Assembly: GCF_001039355.2 (NCBI RefSeq) | Contig: NW_019775158.1 | Span: 226,827 to 290,826 of the forward strand | Origin: Lingula anatina | Lineage: Eukaryota > Brachiopoda > Lingulata > Lingulida > Lingulidae | Length of the DNA: 64,000 bases | Reading direction: 5' to 3' | In this document: in pieces, positions 37,271-49,732 of the stretch | How positions within the stretch are numbered: position 1 is the first letter of the stretch | How the letters are laid out: every line of letters begins with the position of its first letter | Translations under genes and position numbers: made by a program | The notes under the pieces: generated by a model | What the model saw: only the letters and a program-made list of their open reading frames with translations | Database searches by the model: none | Told to the model about the DNA's origin: nothing

Positions 37271-39330
37271 CAACACAGAAAAGCTAGTCTTTATGCAAAT
37301 ATGTAATATGCTCATCAAGGGATGGAATTTTCAGTTTTGGCTAAATGATTTGAAAAATGGAACACATGAACAATTTTTTGGGTGATTTTTTTTTCTGATG
37401 TAAATATTGTCAATATGTTTAAATCAAATGTCCACATGGACTAGTGAAAAATAGTCATGTTAATACTTGCAATTAATGATATTAGAACTGTGTGGAAGTG
37501 CCTAGCATTACTTGTAAAAAGAACTTGGATTGGTCAGTTAAAGAATAGTAAGGATGTTGCACAAAATGTGATTAAAGCCAAGAATGGATAATTGTGTATT
37601 TATTTTCTAAAATGCTGAAGGATATCATGTTAAAGTCCTGTATACAGGAATTAATTATACTTTGTCATAAATGCATACAAATATGATCATATTGGTATCA
37701 TAATAAGTGCCGTGTATGTTGTCACAGTTTAGAATGACTGCGCGACCTTTTTGAATGGGGAATACAGGTAGGATTCAGCAGGTTTTCATATCAAATAATC
37801 TGTTAACATTTTACTATGTTCAGTGGGCTTGCTATTTATACTTAAAATATTTATCTCCTCTGAAAGAAATTAACAGGATACTTGTTGGAGTTTTATATAC
37901 CCAACTTGAAATATAATAAATCTTTTGAAAATTGCTGAAAGTTTTGCAACAAAAACATTGAATTGTATAGCAATCTTGTTTTATCTTAAATTAAAAATCA
38001 CTATTGTTATGAGGTCATTTAGTATTGGTTCAAGTTAGCTAGTCGTCGGTTTTCTGTAGAGGTTTTTGAGTAGACTTGTTAGATGTTTACCGGTTATTCT
38101 CGCGATTGATCATAGCCCCCAAACTTAAGTATTGGATGGAAAATTCGCTGAATTCAAAATGTAATTTATTGTATTTGGACGTGCTTCAAAACAAAGTTTG
38201 AATATACTGTACAGGGTCAAGATCATTATGGTACAAACACTGGAAATACGTTTGCCTTTGGATTTACATGTACATTTTCCAGTGCCTTTTCAAGTCTCGT
38301 ATTAGTATTTATAAAGACATGAATATAAGACTGCTAATCACGATAGTGACGTTCTTAGATTACATCATATGTTATGATAGAAAATGTATATGTAAGTTGT
38401 AATTTTGTCATTTATATTATCACTGTAATGCTGCATATCATTCCACAATTTTTAAAAACTTAAAACTGTCGATATATGTAGGAAATGCACGAATGTCGGA
38501 CAGCCTGGCATTTTTCATTGGCATAGAAACTGCGTGTACGGCGCGAGGTAATGTTGATAAAAAGTTACTTTACCTATAATAGACTTCTACGATGTACCGG
38601 TAGATGAAAATAATTTTGGTTAATTTTGTAATTTTGACACTTTATTCAGGGATTTCATTTTTTTATATATATTTTCTGCCTTCTGATGTAGGCCTATTAC
38701 TGAGTACGTACATGTACACAAAACGCAATAGGTTGGGATTTATATGGTATTCGTATTGAAAGGCTAGTGATCTCAAAGTTTGATTTTTGTCACGCGGTGG
38801 ATATTTGTGAGGTTCCTAATCTAAAATATGATATCGTAACTAGTATGGTAACATATTGATGTAGGCCTAACGACGACATCCGGGACGTCTGGCTGTGACC
38901 TAAATACTGAATGACGTCACATAAGCGAGACCACTGGTACGTAATCATTCCCACTATGACATACCAGTTTAACTTCACTGTGAGGTTTAACATTACAAAA
39001 TAGAGCGGAATGGTTGACTCTGAATACCCGTACTTAAAGTACTGAAATGATTAGGGGGATAATACAAATAAAGGTGTTAAAGTCATAGAGTAAAGGTGGC
39101 AGTTCATGTTGATGGTATTATGGATTATGTATTAAAATTGATGTTTTGTAAATAAATATAATTTACATAACTGCTGAATAATTTGATTTTTTTTTAATCA
39201 TTCCCCTCAGCTACATCTGTCGTCTATTAGGCGATGCACCCGTTTGTTGACTGCCAAACTCTTACTATCAAGTGATTTATTGGCTGGAATTTGCAGTGAA
39301 TTTGTAATAAAATGGCTTTATATTTAATTA

Positions 39331-39358
39331 GTACCGCCAGCGTGTACGCTGGCGGTAC
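39331..39358. other. Perfect 12-bp hairpin
   Basis: GTACCGCCAGCG, loop TGTA, then its exact reverse complement. It sits at the start of a locally GC-richer, more codon-like stretch (to about 39475) that is unlike its surroundings; identity unknown. Confidence 0.7.
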
Positions 39359-39954
39359 TCATGTTTTTAGTCCCGACCCGTCTCGTACGGCTCCGTCAGT
39401 TCCGCAGGGTGTCGTTGGATACGTTACCGCTACCGCTTCTCTAGACCGCAAGGACCTGTCCCCATCTCTTGGATGTAGGTCACATATAATATCAACTTGA
39501 ACCCCCTGGTATTTTTGACTCAGTCGGTGCATTGGCCTGGGCGTGACGCCCGTTGAAGCGCACGCTTGTCAAAATTTTTGAAAATTCAATGCTAAATATC
39601 TCACAAACCGAAGGAATTATGCAAAAATATATTTGTTTGTACCAATTTTTAGAAACTACCCAGACCTTAGCTCTCATATTATAGTGAGGGGTTACAATCA
39701 GGGACTCCTTTCATCTCTGGGAGTTTGGGGTCAGTCTGTGCATTTTCACGGGAGAAGCAGCCATTAGATATCAAAACCGAAAACTCTCTCTAATTCAGGA
39801 ACCGTAAATGCTAGAGACCTTTTGTTTTTGTATTTTGCAGAACCTGTCAAGCACAATACTGGAAGTGGTGTCCATTTTTTTTTTATTGTTTTCGATATGG
39901 TTTAGGCGTTGCGCTATGTAAAAAAGTACAAGGTCACAATATTCAGTGGTGATA

Positions 39955-40560
39955 ATAAAATGTGAATTACTCCAAAATTAGCAGAGATACGCCCATAGTC
40001 ACTATTGAACTTGAATAGGAAGTCCTATACTGGTAATCTAACTGTGACCTTAAAATTGACATTTGACCTACTTTTCATTATGAACTGCACTTTGCAAGTT
40101 TTCTGATCTTTATATCTCCAAAACTGGCAAAGATACGCCCATAGTTACTATTGAACTTGAATAGGAAGTCATATACTGGCAATCTAACTGTGACCCTGAA
40201 ATTGACCTTTGACCTAATTTTCACCATGAAATGAACTTTGCAATTTCTATCCCTTATACTATAGGATCTCGAAAACCAGCAGAAATAGCCCGAAATTAAT
40301 GTTAAACTTGAATAGGAAGTCATACTGGCAATATGTTACCTTGAAATTGACCTTTGACCTACTTTTTTATGATGAACTGCACTAAGCATGTTTTCTGGCA
40401 TTTATATCTCCAACATTTGCAGAGAAATGTCTATGGTTACTATTGAACTTGAATAGGAAGTCATAAACTGTAATCTTGAAATTGACCTTTGACCTACTTT
40501 TTCACCATGAACTGAACTTTGCATATTTTCTTGCCCCTCATATCTTCAAAACTAGCAAAG
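39955..40560. repeat. ~146-bp tandem repeat, about four units
   Basis: The motif GAACTTGAATAGGAAGTC recurs at about 40004, 40150, 40303 and 40445, together with TGACCTTTGACCTA. Units are diverged. Related blocks GTCAAGCACAAKACTGG at about 39846 and 40872 bracket the array. Confidence 0.8.
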
Positions 40561-40724
40561 ATGTGCCCAGTGTTGCCCCTAGGTTTTCTCTTTTGTCAGC
40601 ATATATGCAACACTGATAACACATTTCAAGGAAAACCAATAGGCCTATTGTCTAGAAAATCACAGGAGTGATCAATGTTAGGAAAATACAGGTCAATTCG
40701 AAAATCTGCCTAATATTGAAGCAT

Positions 40725-40830
40725 ATTTATTTATTTATTTATTATTTTATTTATTTATTTATTTATTTATTATTATTATTTATTTATTTATTTATTTATT
40801 ATTATTATTATTATTTTTTTTTTTTTTTTT
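40725..40830. repeat. (TTTA)n/(TTA)n/poly-T low-complexity array
   Basis: AT-only simple repeats. Confidence 0.9.
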
Positions 40831-41675
40831 TGCATATTTTGAAGACTCTTGTTGATTGCATTTTATACAGCTTGTCAAGCACAAGACTGGTGGTGATGTC
40901 CCTTTTTTTTTGGGTTTTCCATACGAATGCGCTTACTCCAGCTGGTGGTACAATATCCGGAGGCGGTATTGCCTCTCTGATCCTCTAGTTGATAGACTAA
41001 TTAACTTAGATGAATGATATCGCGTGGAGACGACGTGGCTAAGGGACCTTTGATTATCGTTTACAGAAAGAACAAAAGGTGTAATGTCCCAATGTTTCTC
41101 CCGGGCCAATATTTCGCCGATATTTTTTATAGCTTTCATGTGTTTGATTTTATTTTCTCTTCTTGTGCAAAATGGTAAAAATCATAGCAATATTTTAGTA
41201 AAGCGTGATTCCAAAGCTGGACGTCGTCTTGCCCATGCAAAAACGCCAGGCCTTGTGAACGATAATTGTCCTCGCCGCGCCAAATGCGCAAATTAACGGC
41301 CCAAACCACGAATCGAGTACCCCAACGTAAAATTACTTTACATAAGCCAAGGATTTAATTACAGGAACGATTTTGCCTGTTTCCATCCGGGTCTCTGGCT
41401 GTGATCAAAAAACCCCTGAGGTTTTTCTTTTTTTTTTTCTTTTACGGCAGCAATGCGTTCTCGACAATCTCCCGTTCTTATAGAACGCTCCGAACGGATA
41501 AACGGTTTGTTTAATAAAAACACTGGATTTGTGTAAAATTAATTAAAATTTGGGGTACTTTATTTGTGTCGAACGTGCTCAGTTTCAGAATAAATATACA
41601 TATATGTACAATTTGGTGAACAATTTTAATAATGTCAGTTTTTAATAAGTAAATTTTCAAATCAATTACACAATT

Positions 41676-41806
41676 CAAATTACTGTTTTTCTTTTATCAA
41701 GAGCTTGTAAAATATGTGGGTATTACCTTCAATATTTTACAAGCTCTTGATAAAAAGAAAAACAGTAATTTGAATTTATACATACAGAGCTAATGAAACT
41801 GTTCTC
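41676..41806. mobile_element. Hairpin insertion with 14-bp flanking direct repeat
   Basis: Arms of about 43 bp (41676-41716 and 41731-41776) are almost exact reverse complements with a loop of about 15 bp. The segment is bracketed by the identical 14-mer TCAATTACACAATT at 41662-41675 and 41807-41820. The paralogous flank near CE2 (about 51040-51060, also 48270) has one TCAATTACACA and no hairpin, showing that this is an insertion. Confidence 0.75.
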
Positions 41807-42239
41807 TCAATTACACAATTGTTTAGTGTAAAAATGTATGGGAATGACGTACTAGTATTTTACACTACTTGTATTTCGTACTTTTTGACCTCGGAATCAA
41901 ATTATTTTTTGTTTGGTTTTTTATTTTGTCGTTGATCTGTCCAATAACGTAACCTTTACTTTTTTGTTAATGCTTAAGAAATCGTATAAGTGAACTGAAT
42001 TGTTCTGAGGAGTTTATTATTTAGAAGTTGTCATGGAGTGGTTGCACATAAAACAAAGACGTACAAAAAGCACTGTGGCTCTCTTAATAATTACGTTACA
42101 GCCCATAATAAAACAAAATGAAAGAACCTAATAAAATATCTACAAGTATACCATAAAAGAGCAATTGTCTAATTTGAAAACGTTTCTTCTCATTGTCATT
42201 AAGAAGTATAATTTGAGCCGACAAATTCATGTAACTATG

Positions 42240-44266
42240 TTAATCCATCATGGACCTTGGAGATTTACCCATTTTCGAACCTTTGTTCCTGCATTTCTTT
42301 CCTTTAGAAGAAAGTGTTCGAGCCTCGTCAGCTTCTTTACCCACTCTCACTATGGCCGGAAGTACCTCGGTCGCAAACAGATACTGGCGCTCCCTATCGA
42401 ATGTTTCCACGGTGGTGGGCGTGTCCAGGTTGATGAATTGTCTGGAAGACACTGTGTATTCAGGCCATTGGACGCTGACCGGGTCACCTACATTTGGGTC
42501 ACTGAAAAGACGAGGGAGTTGACTGATTAGCAAAACAATGAAATACCATATTGAGCATACAGGAAAGGACAACCTGACTTCGTAGTCAAGTCATACTTGG
42601 CATGGATCCTTTGTAGAGGGATATATTTCATACTAATTTAAGTACAGCTGATGGTCATTAGGACCATTAAAACTTAATGGTCATCAAATACACACAGTGG
42701 ACAATAGAGGTGTCACCCTACTGAATCAATACTTAGGGGGAGATAAATGACTGTGGAATGATATGCTCCTGGTATCATTTTATTAACATCAAATTTCACA
42801 AAAAGACCAACAATACAATTCCATGGTCCAGCGGTTTTATACTCATTAGTCACATTATAAGTAGACTTTGATTACTGACCCTTACCCATTTTTTACAAAG
42901 TTAGCTATATACCGCCTGATGGTTCTTCCAAGTTCCAATTCCTCAGCTGTCAAGTTATATACCTCTGGGTGCTGTTCAAACACACCAAAATACAGAATGC
43001 GGGTATCAAAATGTTCAGCTCGTACAAAAGCCGCTTTAGGTAAGTAAGAAGGTGGATAGCCAAGACGAATAGATAATGTGTATTTATACGTTGTGGCACC
43101 TCCAGCTTCGTTCAGTCTCGCCGACTCCTCTGCTGGCATTCCATAGAGAAGATCAGTGCTCTGTTGCACGGCCCGGGTAAGGACATCCAAAGGATCCATG
43201 GGGTCTTCGATGAGACCGTATTCGTGAAGCAAGGACCTAGCAACAGCGACTTCAGCGCTTTCCAAATTGAAATGATACGCGACTGATGCATACGTTTGAA
43301 AAATGAAGCGTTGCTGGGCAACAGTAGGAGGGTTCCCTGCTGCAGGAAGTGAGTAGATGCTGCCATCATGGGAGGTAGCACCTACCATATAATGAAGCCC
43401 GGATGTCACGTTTTCTCCCAGAAGTTCTCGCGGGTGTCTTGATATGAAAACTCCATCTATATTTGGTCGCCAGTCGAGTCCTCCTCGTAGCCCTTCCTCT
43501 CTTATCTCCGCCAATTCCTGAGCGTCTTTATTGCGGAGGCAGCGGAGTCTTGCTCTTGGTCGAGGCATGTCACATCCGACCATTTTTGAAAACTCCAAAC
43601 TGACGTTCGAAGACTCAGTCAGAGACCAAGGCGCCAAGCTTGACCCACTAACTGATATCCCTCCCTGTATCAAACCACGATTTAGAGGAGAGACCATCTG
43701 AAAATCCACCGACGCCCCTCCTGCCGAATCACCAATTAGAGTTATACGATCAGAGTCTCCGCCAAATTCCTCAGCATTCTCCCGTACCCATTTAATAGCC
43801 CAGTGCTGGTCCTAAAGGCCGTAATTCCCTCTTGCCTCGTCAGTCCCCGTGCTGAAGAACCCCAGAAAGCCCAGTCTGTAGTTTATAGTGACGAGGACGA
43901 CATCAGACTCCAGTGCAAGAATATCTCCATTAAAAGTAGCACCTGTTCCTGCCCTGAAAGCACCACTGTGAAAATGAATTAAAATCGCTTGGCGAACGCC
44001 TGTCTGACGTAGAACATCAACACCACGTGGCACGTACACGTTCAAAAACAGACAATCTTCGTCCCGTGTGAGGTTGATGATTGTTCGTCCTAGGGCGGCG
44101 TAGAGGGAAATTGAGCTGTCAGGCTGCGGGCAGTGGGGACCGAATTGTGTCGCTTGTCGAATGCCTTCTCCCCATCCAGGGTGTCTCTTGGGATTGGCGA
44201 ATCGAAGTCTCCCAACTGGGGGTTTTGCATATGGTATCCCAAGGAAGCGATCAACTATACCCACGC
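42240..44266 (-). pseudogene. Carboxylesterase CE1, nonsense codon before catalytic Ser
   Basis: Exons 2 (44266-42886) and 3 (42501-42240, TAA) of a secreted type-B carboxylesterase-like alpha/beta-hydrolase. Frame is intact over the whole length except for one in-frame TAG at 43814-43812, where CE2 and CE3 have TAT (Tyr) in GNYGLYDQHSA; the Ser of that motif is also Trp here. If joined to the nearest signal-peptide exon (46944-46803) the stop is codon 199 of 594. It removes the GDSAG nucleophile elbow, the SHDG acid region and the AEHFDT catalytic His region, all still readable downstream. EDCLFLNV (carboxylesterase signature 2) lies before the stop. The usual HGGGF oxyanion-hole motif is HSGAF. 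A single sequencing error or a null allele remains possible. Confidence 0.8.
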
Positions 44267-45009
44267 CTATAGAAGAAAATTTCAGGAAATCATGAAATGT
44301 ATGCTACTTGCACTAAATATTTCAGTATTTTGAAAGACCGTCACACATTTCTCAACCGTGCCTCACCTGTCACAATTCACTCCATCGACCTACGCCATGT
44401 GAAGACACACTGTTACTGCTCATGTGCATAGGTCGCTTACATCAACAGAATCGAAACATTTCGGGAATGGAAGCGGATTATTCCATCGTTTATAAGCGTA
44501 CGCTATGCCTTTATCGTCCAAACGCCCGGCTGTCACCAAATCAGATAATAATATAGAAAACGTGCGTTTGCAAATAAACGCCGAAATAAGCCTTATAGTA
44601 TTTTATTTCAATTTTTTATACAGTTAGTTTTCCTGGTTTCAGATTTGTCCATGATATGCGTAGCCACTTTTAAATAATCGTTTAAAAATAGTCCAAGCGC
44701 TACTAGGAAGATATGTTTTACATAATCAGAATGAACGAAAGTCCAGGATAATGTGTTCCATTTTTTGTATAGTTAAGTGCTTACTTTGCGAGGTAAACAT
44801 GTCGTACCCGTGCAAAGGCATCACACACTGCACTGTAAAGCATAGGCCAATGTCAGAGAGTTCAGGCAATGACGTTACCACAGGATAATTACCCCCCAAA
44901 TTAGGCTTACGCTTACAGTGGGTAAAACGTGATGGGCAAATCTAGAGAGAAGAGGGGGGGGGTCGGATTTTATTGAATTTAGGCCCCCAGAAAGTTGTAG
45001 TCCCCTCTA
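44267..45009. other. Intron or spacer upstream of CE1 exon 2
   Basis: No coding signal. This is the junction between the CE1 segment and the next, truncated esterase copy; the homology with CE2 flanks begins at about 45010. Confidence 0.5.
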
Positions 45010-45070
45010 AGCCTTCCCGCCGGGGGTTTTACGTATGGTATACCACGAAAGCGGTCCACCATGCTAGAAC
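45010..45070 (-). pseudogene. Truncated carboxylesterase exon 2 fragment
   Basis: From an acceptor at 45072-45071 the minus strand reads GSSMVDRFRGIPYVKPPAGRLR, closely like the start of CE2 exon 2 (GSGIVDRFRGIPYVKPPVGR). Homology then stops abruptly. The flanking sequence on the higher-coordinate side (to about 45750) matches the CE2 flank at 55180-55860. This is the remaining 5' end of a further tandem copy whose body and exon 3 are deleted. Confidence 0.8.
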
Positions 45071-45172
45071 CTGGAAAAAAAAATGAACGGATCGAAGAGC
45101 CCAGCGAGGTCGTTAAAGACACATACATGTAATTTCACATATATCACATCGCAAGTATTGAATTTTGTGTTC

Positions 45173-45173
<1 letters not shown>

Positions 45174-45203
<30 letters not shown>

Positions 45204-45344
45204 TGTGTGGTATTTTTGTGTTGCAACTATTGCAATGGTAATATCGTCTAAGCTATATTTCAAACAGGAATCATTACTTAGGTGACAAGAAGTCTGTTAT
45301 CGAGAAAAGTTTCTGGAGAGCCCCTTTCTAACTTCTAAAGTGCA

Positions 45345-45380
<36 letters not shown>
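45174..45380. repeat. (GT)n microsatellites
   Basis: GT runs at about 45174-45208 and 45347-45379. Confidence 0.9.
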
Positions 45381-45382
<2 letters not shown>

Positions 45383-45758
45383 TTCACTAATTGTTTACAG
45401 TGTGTAAGTGCGCGCGCGTTTCTTTTTCTTTCTTTCTTTCTTTTTTTTTTTTGAAGGGGTCACGTGATGAAAGATGGCGCTAGTTTTGCTCGTTGAAATA
45501 TAGCTATGCATGTTTTTATTAGTGTTCTTTGGTGAAAGATTTTGTTGGACTTAAGTACTGCTGCAATTGTTAATAGTTTTCATATTGCGCCAACAGTATA
45601 TGTAGCCATTTAGGTTCTATGACAAGGTAAATTAAGACTGTCTCTTTCCAAGTGATATATTTAGTCACCCTGTAGCTACTCACAAACTGGAATTTTAATT
45701 AACGAGCTACCCGGAAATGACAAGGGTTGATAACAGGGTGATCGGTCCCTGGGGGGGC

Positions 45759-46020
45759 NNNNNNNNNNNNNNNNNNNNNNNNNNNNNNNNNNNNNNNNNN
45801 NNNNNNNNNNNNNNNNNNNNNNNNNNNNNNNNNNNNNNNNNNNNNNNNNNNNNNNNNNNNNNNNNNNNNNNNNNNNNNNNNNNNNNNNNNNNNNNNNNNN
45901 NNNNNNNNNNNNNNNNNNNNNNNNNNNNNNNNNNNNNNNNNNNNNNNNNNNNNNNNNNNNNNNNNNNNNNNNNNNNNNNNNNNNNNNNNNNNNNNNNNNN
46001 NNNNNNNNNNNNNNNNNNNN
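45759..46020. other. Assembly gap (262 N) at a poly-G tract
   Basis: Runs of G border both sides. The paralogous place at 55860-55910 has a G-rich stretch of only about 50 bp, suggesting the real gap is small. Confidence 0.95.
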
Positions 46021-46802
46021 GGGGGGGGGGGGGGGGGGAGGCAGAGGGAGGGTCGTTGGCAGAGGGAGGGTCGTTTGGAGGTGCCGGTATACCCTCAGAT
46101 CAAAGGGTTCTCTAGTATTCTGTTACAAAATTATACTTAGTTTATTGTATTTAAAATGTCTATGCTATTTTACAGGCCCCTGATAACACAGGGTAGTACA
46201 ATGTACATGTAGTATATGAAACTGATTCCCCAACCGAGAGGGTCCGACATTAGTGTATCCTATAGCTAGAAAAAGCCTTTTAAAAGAATTCATTTAGGTT
46301 GTGGCTTTGGTATGGAATGGAACCATCTGTAGGATTTACCTACTGTACATAACCCTGCATGTATTTGCAGCTACAGTGTATCTATAGCTACAGTGTATGC
46401 ACATGTACTAGTACCCACGGTACATACAATGTAATGGAAGAATTGCAATATGTGGACAAGGACTCTCGTTCAACAAAATTTCTCGGTTTCGTCAAAACAA
46501 TATTTGAAAGCACTTGATTTTATGCTATCTACATGTTAATGAGCAAAAAATACATTGGAAGTCGGATCATACATGTATGTGATAATTATCAAGCTTGAAT
46601 GTTTTTATACCGCTAGCTTACATGTAGTCTTATTCAATATAAATATTTTAGCAGTTACGTTTAATAATACGACGCTTGATAAGTATCGAGCTAAAGAATC
46701 ATTGTGCATGTACAGCATATGTGACTCTATCTAAGTACGAAAATTTTCTTATGCGTTAATCGGCTTAATTTCCTTTTCATTAACTGGCATCCCAAAACTT
46801 AC

Positions 46803-46944
46803 CATTACCGGTATCCACATTAACTCTTTCACCAACTATCTTCCCGAGAGTTGTCGTTACCATTGGCGTTCCTGTACACAAGGTTTCTGGTATTATTAGC
46901 AATAAACAGAAACATACCGCGAAAATGATATCAACCTCCGCCAT
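46803..46944 (-). CDS. Carboxylesterase exon 1 (signal peptide)
   Basis: ATG at 46944-46942 and GT donor after 46803; 47 codons plus one base (phase 1, matching the CE exon 2 acceptors). It encodes MAEVDIIFAVCFCLLLIIP followed by a small-residue cleavage region (ETLCTG) and the first mature strand TTTLGKIVGERV. It belongs upstream either of the truncated exon at 45070 or, by skipping that, of CE1 exon 2 at 44266. A second version lies at 49732-49591 in the overlapping contig (Ala-Lys instead of Ala-Glu after Met). Confidence 0.8.
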
Positions 46945-48834
46945 GGTAGACACTGTGGTGTTGAACTGTGTCTATAGCTTTGTGAAACTCTGTTTGCCAA
47001 GCAATGAATCATATAACTGGAGACACCGAAGGGGGTGTATAAAACGACCAATCAGCTGTCAGAAAGGTTGGCATTCACTGGCCCCACTATTACAATGAAA
47101 GGAATAAGGGATACTGGAGGAGATCAGCATTGGTAAGAATTGTGCCGGAAGTGTGACGTCAAGTGGTGTAAGACGCGAAGCTGAGTGGTCATTTTTAGCT
47201 GGAGGTGAACGGGAGAAAAGACGTGGACTCGGAGAAAAAGCAGTTTTTGAAACAACATGGTAATATAACATTTCTTCTTTAAGCATTTTGGGCAGAGAAT
47301 ACTTGTAGAAATAATAGGCACATGATATGAAAACGTGACATGGAACTTGAAGGTCCAAAATCGTGCTAAATTTGCAGACAACTTGTTTTGAAATACATGC
47401 TGCATCGACCGCCAGCGCGACAAAGGGCGTAAAGTAGAAAGGAATTCCCGGGAGGCTATAAATCGTTGTCATGTGGAATTTTGACATATATATATAATCT
47501 GATATGTCCATATCTACCGGTAAGTATTTTTTGGGTTTTTTATGGTATGTGCTGCAATTATAAAGATGTTTTAGAGTTCTTGAAGGACCTAGTGAAAACC
47601 AGGAAGTGAGTCGTAACTAACAACTGAATCGTACAGATCTACGGCTGCTGTGCAAAGATGTATCTTTTTTTTTAAATATTGTGACGAATTTTTAGATCTT
47701 TATATGTCCATCTGACATGAAATTCCACACACATGATCACACTAATACACCTTTTACACCGGGGTAGGCACAAATGCCAAGTGACAAATGCCAAGACAAA
47801 GGTGACATTCTGACAGCCTCTTATCTGAGCTATTTTATTTATTCATTAAAAAAAAACGTTTATTTGCCTCCCGGACCAGTATTTATTATAGCTTTCATGT
47901 ATTTGGTTTGGTTTCCCTTCTTATGGAAAATAATATAAATAAAAACAGATATATAGTAAAACGTATTTCCATTGCTGGCTGTCATCTTTCTCCCGCGGTA
48001 ACGCCATGCAGGCCTCATGAATGAGAAATGCTAACGCGACCCTTTGGTTTGGGAGCACAAATGCACAAACTAAAGCATCCAGCCACGAATCAAGTATTCC
48101 AACGTAAAAATACAGGTACTTTACATAAGCCAAAGATTTTATTACACAAACAATTTGGCCAGTTTCCATCCGGGTCCTTTATTTACGGCCGCAATGCGTT
48201 CTCGACAATCTCCCTTTCTTACAGAACGGTCCGAACGGATAAAGGGTTTTTTTTAAATAAATAAATTATTAAATCAATTACACAGACTTTTCGCGTGAAA
48301 AATGTATGGGAATGATGTACTAGTATTTTACACTACTTGTATTTCGTATTTTTTTGAAAACGGAATCAAATTATTTTTGTGTGTGTGTTTCATATTTATT
48401 TGTCGTTGACCTGTCCAATAACATTATAGTTCTACTTTTTTTTGTTAATGCTTAGGAAATTGTATAAGTGAATTGAACTGTTCTGGGGAGTTTATTCTTT
48501 AAAAGTTGTCATGGGGTGGTTGCACATAAAATAAAGAGGTAAAAACTGCACTGTGTCTTTCTTAATAATTACGTTTTACAGTTCATAATAAAACAGAATG
48601 AAAGTACCCAATAAAATATTTACAACTATACCACAAAAGAGCAATTGTCTAATTTGAAAACGTTTTTTTTTCATTGTCACTAAGAATATAATTTGAGCTG
48701 ACAAGTTCCTTGACAAAGTATTCCACAATCATCCAAAAGATCATTTATGAAGTCATTGTTCAAAGAAACTTGTTAAACGCTGGGAAATGGGCTCCGAATA
48801 TGGTCAATATTCATTTAGCATTTTTCATATGTCG
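46945..48834. other. Upstream flank of esterase exon 1 and 3' flank of CE2, first contig version
   Basis: It contains the conserved promoter block (47038-47052) and, from about 47880, the 3' flank shared with CE1 (41100-42230). The 150-codon minus-strand open frame at 47059-47511 is not preserved in the second version of the same sequence. Confidence 0.6.
47038..47052 (-). promoter_or_regulatory. Conserved TATA/CCAAT block upstream of esterase exon 1
   Basis: TATAAAACGACCAATCAGCTG (starting at 47038) lies about 94 bp upstream of the start codon and is repeated at the same distance at 49825, 56858 and 58914. Spacing suits a core promoter, although both motifs are in reverse orientation to the gene. 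Motif-based inference. Confidence 0.4.
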
Positions 48835-48835
48835 N
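48835..48835. other. Single-N contig join 1
   Basis: Separates the two near-identical 2.8-kb copies. Confidence 0.9.
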
Positions 48836-49590
48836 GGCGGGGTGGGGGGGGAGGCAGAGGGAGGGTCGTTTGGAGGTGCCGGTATACCCTCAGACCAAAG
48901 GGTTCTCTAGTATTCTGTTACAAAATTATACTTAGTTTATTGTATTTAAAATGTCTATGCTATTTTACAGGCCCCTGATAACACAGGGTAGTACAATGTA
49001 CATGTAGTATATGAAACTGATTCCCCAACCGAGAGGGTCCGACATTAGTGTATCCTATAGCTAGAAAAAGCCTTTTAAAAGAATTCATTTAGGTTGTGGC
49101 TTTGGTATGGAATGGAACCATCTGTAGGATTTACCTACTGTACATAACCCTGCATGTATTTGCAGCTGCAGTGTATGTATAGCTACAGTGTATGTACATG
49201 TACTAGTACCCACGGTACATAATCGAAGAATTGCAATATGTGGACAAGGACTCTCGTTCTACAAAATTTCTCGGTTTCGTCAAAACAATATTTGAAAGCA
49301 CTTGATTTTATGCTATCTACATGTTAATGAGCAAAAAATACATTGGTAGTCGGATCATACATGTATGTGATAATTATCAAGCTGGAATAATTTTAAACCG
49401 CTAGCTTACATGTAGTCTTATTCAATATAAACATTTTAGCAGTTACGTTTAATAATACGACGCTTGATAAGTATCGAGCTAAAGAATCATTGTGCATGTA
49501 CAGCATATGTGACTCTATCTAAGTACGAAAATTTTCTTATGCGTTAAACGGCTTAATTTCCTTTTCATTAACTGGCATCCCAAAACTTAC

Positions 49591-49732
49591 CATTACCGGT
49601 ATCCACATTAACTCTATCACCAACTATCTTCCCGAGAGTTGTCGTTACCATTGGCGTTCCTGTACACAAGGTTTCTGGTATTATTAGCAATAAACAGAAA
49701 CATACCGCGAAAATGATATCAACCTTCGCCAT
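49591..49732 (-). CDS. Carboxylesterase exon 1, second contig version
   Basis: Same 142-bp exon as 46944-46803 (ATG at 49732), starting MAKVDIIF. Very probably the same locus or its other allele, not an extra gene. Confidence 0.65.

Larger units (their letters stand above)
37271..42239. other. Intergenic region, Rab gene to carboxylesterase cluster
   Basis: No exon recognised. It contains the Rab 3' UTR, a perfect short hairpin (39331-39358), a ~146-bp tandem array (about 39955-40560) and (TTTA)n at 40725-40825. From about 41100 it holds the 3' flank of CE1, which is homologous to the flank of CE2 (about 50650-51460), with a hairpin insertion at about 41676-41806. Confidence 0.5.

Noticed and set aside
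42165-42530. Plus-strand open frames of 90-121 codons over esterase exon 3 (also at 51919, 53295, 61146)
   Set aside because: Antisense shadows of conserved minus-strand exon 3, which has the splice sites and family motifs.
45717-46115. 132-codon open frame across the N gap
   Set aside because: Consists almost wholly of N and poly-G.
47059-47511. 150-codon minus-strand open frame upstream of the esterase signal exon
   Set aside because: In the second version of the same sequence (49844-50273) one extra A in an A-run shifts the frame. No domain or codon pattern, and it overlaps the putative promoter.
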